Below the pieces are notes generated by a model. That model saw only the letters and a list, made by a program, of their open reading frames with translations, was not told where the DNA came from and did no database searches. DNA of 64,000 nucleotides from Antedon mediterranea (taxonomy: Eukaryota > Echinodermata > Crinoidea > Comatulida > Antedonidae): contig NC_092672.1 of assembly GCF_964355755.1 (NCBI RefSeq), positions 29,136,501 to 29,200,500 of the forward strand. Direction: 5' to 3'. The translations under genes were made by a program, and so were the position numbers. Below, piece after piece: positions 59,260 through 64,000 of this stretch (positions within the stretch are counted from its first letter, which is position 1; every line of letters starts with the position of its first letter).

Positions 59260-59515
59260 GTTTTCTGACTAGGCTAGGAGGCACCGGATCCCTGTAAAGA
59301 TCAAGACTTAACCGATGCTAACTGGAGTCTGACTTTACACAGTGATCCCCAGTTAGCGGTGATGGTGTATCCCCACACTCCGGTTGGGGTGCTAGCTTGG
59401 TGTATTTGTCTTTTTGTTCTGGCTTCATTTTGGTTTCCACTCTTTCTCTTTATTATCGAGCGCATAGAAACATCGTTTATTTGCGCTATATAAATCTATC
59501 TATCTATTATTAAAT
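59260..59515 (+). repeat. SINE/LINE-like 3' end with GCGCTATATAAAT and (ATCT)n
   Basis: TTTGCGCTATATAAATCTAT followed by CTATCTATTATTA is a common retroposon-type 3' terminus. The body has inverted CCAGTTAGC and GCTAACTGG words around 59325-59365. Confidence 0.5.
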
Positions 59516-60117
59516 TATTATTAAAATATAGAGGGATTGCTATTATTAACATGAAATCAAGTAGGCTTCGATAACACTTTTGTGTAGTTGTGGTATAGTA
59601 TAAGTCATACTCCTAAAACAACAATGGGAATTTCTATTATAGTTTGATTAAATTTTAATCCAGTTAACCTGTCCTTGGAACATCCTTAGATGTACCTGAT
59701 GTCTGTAGTTCAGTCTATTGTATTATGTAAAAAAAAAAAAATATTCCATTTTGATGATAAAGAAATTCTTCTTTTTCCGGCCTTAAACTCTGGAGTTGAG
59801 TGCAGAGAAAATTTTAGTTCAGGATTCTTTACTAACGGATTTAGAAAAGGATATACATTTCCTGTTGAGATGGAAGGTGCGAATGATTTCCAAGCGTTGA
59901 CAATAGAGGAAGTACTTCACTGACGTTTACAGTAGATTCTCAATTGTTTTTGTTAAACACTGATCATTTTAAGACTCGGATTCAATCAAATATCCTAGGA
60001 GTGTCTCTACTATCATGTTGCAAAAGTAATAAAATGTGTTGTTATTGGTAGTGAAGATTTAACAGTTTGTAACCAGATATCTATTCAGGATTTTTATTGA
60101 TTACAAAGTAAAAGACC

Positions 60118-60178
60118 ATGAGTACTCTATTTTATCGAGTCATGTCGAAACCGACTGAAGACCAATTATCAACCAACG
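60118..60178 (+). CDS. Putative first coding exon A (phase 1 donor)
   Basis: An ATG at 60118, or more likely the second in-frame ATG at 60142, opens a frame reading MSKPTEDQLSTNG. It reaches a donor ACG|GTAACA at 60178/60179 after 61 nt, leaving phase 1. A second short segment at 62899-62947 has the same architecture, so the two may be alternative first exons of one plus-strand gene whose body lies right of the window. No domain can be recognised in such short peptides, and no TATA box was found here. Confidence 0.3.
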
Positions 60179-61039
60179 GTAACATATTTCTTTTCTTTAA
60201 TGATATTTTCCAAAATGTATTATTTATTTGTTTATAAAGTCTACAAGTAGCACATTTATTGATCATGTCAAAACTATTCTACTGCAGTAACAGTAACATT
60301 TAATATTAGTAAATTTAAAGTTTGTTTCACCTCAAGCATTTATGATTCAGTCACTGCAATAAAACAGTGTATGATTATACCCAAAAAAGCTTACTAATTA
60401 ATGCATATGCAGGTTTAGTCTTGAACAAAATGTAGTTTCTGCAGTGCAAACTGCAGTAGAATCATTTTTTACAAACAGTTGCTAAAAATCTTGAATTGTC
60501 ATTCTATGGTAGATGAAAAAATGTGTAGTGATTGCGTAGTTGACTCTTCCAAAGGGATTTTTAGATTTGAGTGAACATGCACAAAGTTCACATCCACACG
60601 GGTCGTAGTCTGTTAAACATTTAGATTAAGTGGACATTTACGTAGGGCCGCAACCACCAGTACGGTTGGTAAGGTTTCTAGCCTTTGACAGAGGCTTTTG
60701 ACAACCCAGTGGCTTGAACAGAGATTGTTCCCTTTTCTTGTGAAAACCGCACCACTTTATTTCTTGTGACTACATCACAGTTTTTGTTGATGTGCCTGTG
60801 AACGTATGACGTGACATTGTAATCTCTGATGGTGTTTGTGGTGCTATTTCACCACTGGGCCGGTGGTAGTACAAAGACTTAAACCAGGCTATCTATGTAT
60901 GTATCCTTCACTAAACCTAATTCAATTAAAAATGCACGCAATCGTAATTGATAGGATTCAGCATTTCTTGAGATTTCAAAAATTCCAGATTTGTGGCATG
61001 AGCCTTAAATGAATATTGAATTCTACCTTTGTGGGTTTT

Positions 61040-61190
61040 CAGTGGCGTAAGGACTATGAGCGTAAACTGGATAAACCATATGGGGCCCCTCAGCAGAACC
61101 GGAGGAAGGAAGGCAAAAGATGTTGAAAAGTAAAAGCCTCCACTGTTGGATGGCCTATACAAGGGGCCTGGCCTCTGCTTTACGCCACTG
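61040..61190. mobile_element. hAT-like MITE (151 bp)
   Basis: CAGTGGCGTAA at the left and TTACGCCACTG at the right are perfect 11-bp TIRs of the CAGTGGCG type common in hAT elements. An 8-bp target duplication is not visible, perhaps because the flanks have decayed. Confidence 0.8.
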
Positions 61191-61469
61191 TAGGGCAATG
61201 TGTTCTTCATAATAAACTTTAAATCAATCACCAACGTAACTATATATTCTCTAAAGACCTATTACAAAGAACTTATTAATTGATAATTGTTTAATTAATG
61301 CAAATTTGGTTCACTACAATACATCACTACAAAGAAAAATCTAAAGTGATTTTTCTCTATAAATTTTTGATTCTTTATCTATTTTCTTTTCTTTGATATT
61401 AAAAAAAATTTAATATAAATGGAAAGAATTAAGAAAAGAAGTAATTGGTCTCTGTGTTTCCGGTAGATT

Positions 61470-61491
61470 TGTGTGTGTGTGTGTGTGTGTG
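61470..61491. repeat. (GT)n microsatellite
   Basis: Eleven GT units. Confidence 0.95.
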
Positions 61492-62779
61492 GCGTGGGAT
61501 ATGCTGATGGAAACGCCCCCAATCAGGCAATCAAGATCATACATGGATTATAATGTGGTCTACTGTATGGTTGATTACATCCTACATACAAATTCTTTTA
61601 TTAATAAATTATATGAACAAATTCAGTAGTACTGCTTAATTTCTACCAGGCTCTGTTAAATATTTCCTAGTGGTTCATATTTTGTGGCCAGACCAAACCA
61701 GAAAATATCGGCACAGGTTTAAGGCTCTCCTCGGCCGCAGTTTCGGTATAGAAACGGCTTCAAAATGGAGGATGTCTATTGTATGCTCCTGAGTTATGTA
61801 CTTAAAAAGAAACTAATTGCATCTTTCGCAAGAGTTGAAGTTTATCTATTCCAGGCCTATATAAGAATCGCAGTTATTATTTGATTTAACACTTAAAACT
61901 CGTCATTCAATTGGTTGTCTTTGACGATAAATAATATAAAAAATGTATATTGGTCCATCAATGATAATGTATGATTAATGTATTGTATTGTAGTATAATA
62001 TGTAAAATCTATAATGTATTTCAGTATAGCAGACAGAATAGGGATTTTCTGATGTGTCTGAAAATTAAAGTTTTCATTTATAAATTGCAAGTGTTATTGT
62101 ACAGTTGAGTTAGAGGAAAAATGGCAAAATCAGCACTGTGGGTTATCTGATAAAAATCACAGAAAGTAGGAAACATTTTGCCATTTTCACCCCAACTGTG
62201 TATAGTTTGTATTGGATTCTAAAATTCCTATTCAAGTTGCACCAGACATCACACTTAAATTACTGTTTGAAAACTTTAAATAGGACGAAAATAGTTATTT
62301 GGGTTAGTAGTGCAAAATTCCAACCTAAATAGATAAATCCCAAGTACAATAGATAACTAATAAATAGTAATTGGAGATAGTGTATCATCTCAATAATTTA
62401 TTCAATACTATGTGTTTGTTTACACATACCTGTAGATTTGTGTGATATTTCAACAAAAACACCTTTTATACCAGTGTCACTCACCATTCTTTAACAGCCA
62501 AGTAACCAAAGACAGTCAAAGTATAATGTGCGATGATGCATAAAAGTTTGTTTGCTCATGCATGTAGTGGTTTTTTTAAGAGGAAGGTAGTGGCTGTGGC
62601 CAGTCAGTATTATAATCAATGCAAATTAGTTGGATGATCTCAATGAATAGAAGTAACAATAAAGAAAACTATAGATCCGTTTTTCAGGCATTTGAGAGAT
62701 TGTCAGAATGCATATAGTCATGGGTGTGAAAACATATACAATTCATAGAACCATGTTATGAATGTCGTTTTCTAACGTG
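61492..62779. other. AT-rich non-coding stretch
   Basis: Nothing recognised. Confidence 0.45.
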
Positions 62780-62787
62780 TATAAAAG
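62780..62787 (+). promoter_or_regulatory. Possible TATA box for exon B
   Basis: TATAAAAG lies 112-119 bp upstream of the ATG at 62899, a sensible distance for a short 5' UTR. Confidence 0.4.
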
Positions 62788-62898
62788 TTTTTGCAATTAG
62801 TTTTATCGCTAATCTGCTGATCTTGGATTTTATACCAGTGGTGTGATCTTTATCCGGATTTATCTGTGGATCTATATTGGTTTTTATTTTTTTTAAAC

Positions 62899-62947
62899 AT
62901 GGAGCCTCTTGGGTTACAACCAGTACCTGAGGATGCTGCTATAAATG
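62899..62947 (+). CDS. Putative first coding exon B (phase 1 donor)
   Basis: An ATG at 62899 in AAACATGGAG context opens MEPLGLQPVPEDAAIN. A good donor, ATG|GTGAGA, follows at 62947/62948 after 49 nt, leaving phase 1 and splitting a glycine-type codon. A TATA-like box lies upstream at 62780. With exon A (60118-60178) sharing phase and layout, a gene with alternative N-termini entering the window from the right is plausible. The acceptor exon is not in the window and no family can be named. Confidence 0.4.
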
Positions 62948-63269
62948 GTGAGATACAAATACTGGTCTTTATAGTAATTAATGAATACCACAGTGGTTTT
63001 TCGTTAATGTTGAGATAGTTGTGGTTAGATTTTGTTTAGGTAGGTAGGTTTATAGAAAAGTGAAGAACTTTAAGAACCTCATAGACATGTAGTGCTTAAC
63101 ATGTTAAACTTGGATTTTAATTAACAAAGATCCTACAATTTTCACAAGTGGAGGAAGCTTCCCAATCCTGACCTACCTAAATTTCAAGAAAGCTGTCAAA
63201 GCTGTGCTGTGATCATGTAATGTGGTCATAATATTCAGGAGGTAGAACATATATAATAAAAATGAAAAA
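62948..63269 (+). other. Putative first intron
   Basis: No exon is seen downstream of the donor up to the MITE at 63270. The remainder of the window also lacks a convincing acceptor exon. Confidence 0.3.
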
Positions 63270-63376
63270 TATTAATGGTGGTGATATGCCTAAATATGGT
63301 AGTGCTATGACATCATCATGTCCATATATGGTTACATCACAATACATAAAGTTTGCCATAGTGTAGACAGAGCTTT
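63270..63376. mobile_element. MITE, 'AGCTCTGTCTACACTATC' family (left end lost)
   Basis: The family core (ATATGGTAGTG.TATGACAT, CATGTCCATATATGG) and a right end ATAGTGTAGACAGAGCT followed by TTAA are present. The left TIR is not. Confidence 0.65.
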
Positions 63377-63739
63377 AAAAGTTTATGATAATGTATTGTA
63401 CTGTACCATATACTTTCTATTGACTATGGTTGCAGTACACACACTGCTGTATCTAAGCATTTCACCTGTGTGCTCCTCTTGACCCATCCATTGACACTCA
63501 AGCATTTATAAAATGATTTGTAGATACTTGTCAATATTGTCAACACTAGTTTTTAACACCTGCTGTTGCTTGAAATAGAGGTATTATTGTATTGTATGAT
63601 AAATAAAAGTATTTCATAATCTTCTTTCCCATTAGTTTTCTCTATCAGACTGGAAATTCTCTTCATAATTCATATTTGAAATATACAAATTACTATTGAT
63701 AATTTCTAGGTAACTTTATTGTAAACTAGTATTGAAATT

Positions 63740-63773
63740 GTTAACCCATGGAGGAAAAACCTCCATGGTTAAC
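63740..63773. repeat. Imperfect palindrome
   Basis: GTTAACCCATGGAGG, AAAAA, CCTCCATGGTTAAC: a 14-bp stem with one bulged C and a 5-nt loop. Confidence 0.9.
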
Positions 63774-64000
63774 CCAAGTAGTGTAGCAGGCACTATGACT
63801 CAAAATGTTTGTGTTGCTAGGTTACTAATTAGAAATCACAATCTATTCCAGCTTCTCAATTGAAGATGCATGCGTCGTAACAACAGTTTGTCAAAGTTCA
63901 TGATCAAAATGTTTGCAAAGTAAACTCTGAAGTTTTCGTGAATTTATCAATCAATACAAGCACTGTGCTGTAGTCAGAGGTGAAAACTCCCGGCCCCCCC

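Noticed and set aside
59690-59923. 77-residue frame MYLMSVVQS...
   Set aside because: No recognisable domain; starts in a poly-A-containing stretch; nothing supports transcription.

Overview
This 64 kb window is AT-rich, gene-poor and repeat-dense animal (metazoan) DNA. The genes use introns and vertebrate-type splice signals, and I see no bacterial operon structure. An invertebrate deuterostome, most likely an echinoderm, fits best. This is an inference from three things: a SAM-tyrosine kinase of the ACK/TNK (Drosophila PR2-like) type, intronless aminergic-like GPCRs present as local duplicates, and the frequent TAGGCCTA-type words I associate with echinoderm sequence. It is not proven.

Region 1 (1-5.75 kb) holds two exons of a minus-strand gene for a cytoplasmic ACK/TNK-family tyrosine kinase. 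One is the start-codon/SAM-domain exon (5482-5746). The other is an exon entering the kinase domain and carrying the glycine-rich loop (1111-1293). Both boundaries are phase 0. The rest of the kinase lies left of the window.

Region 2 (5.75-32.6 kb) has no gene I can support. It is a graveyard of mobile elements and tandem arrays. It contains a 1.14 kb element with TTAA target duplications (10847-11984), a 77-bp satellite (13.6-14.4 kb), LINE 3' ends, short inverted-repeat MITEs and tRNA-derived SINEs. It also has a reverse-transcriptase LINE fragment nested in another repeat (20954-21784), a 21-bp minisatellite that is open in four reading frames (24.56-25.07 kb), and an element whose ends are long G/C runs with a 9-bp target duplication (28525-29190).

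Region 3 (32.6-45.7 kb) is the biological focus: a small cluster of single-exon class A GPCR genes related to muscarinic/histamine-H3-like receptors. Two copies (33165-34221 minus; 38827-39902 plus) sit in the arms of a ~2 kb inverted duplication separated by ~3.6 kb. Each is broken by a different lesion. The spacer has filled with transposons, including a textbook non-autonomous Helitron (34968-36370) and a TTAA MITE (37503-37990). A third receptor (43250-44482 minus, 410 aa) is intact. Beside it lies a decayed tandem copy of the same locus that keeps only the N-terminal stub of the receptor (41371-41498). TATA boxes and a tandemly repeated upstream module are conserved between the two inverted copies.

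Region 4 (45.7-64 kb) is again mostly repeats: a 22-bp minisatellite, two pairs of direct duplications, a 1.0 kb TTAA element with perfect terminal repeats (54768-55772), a 57-bp minisatellite and an hAT-like MITE (61040-61190). Near the right edge, two short ATG-containing segments (60118-60178 and 62899-62947) both end at a splice donor in phase 1. They may be alternative first exons of a plus-strand gene that continues beyond the window.
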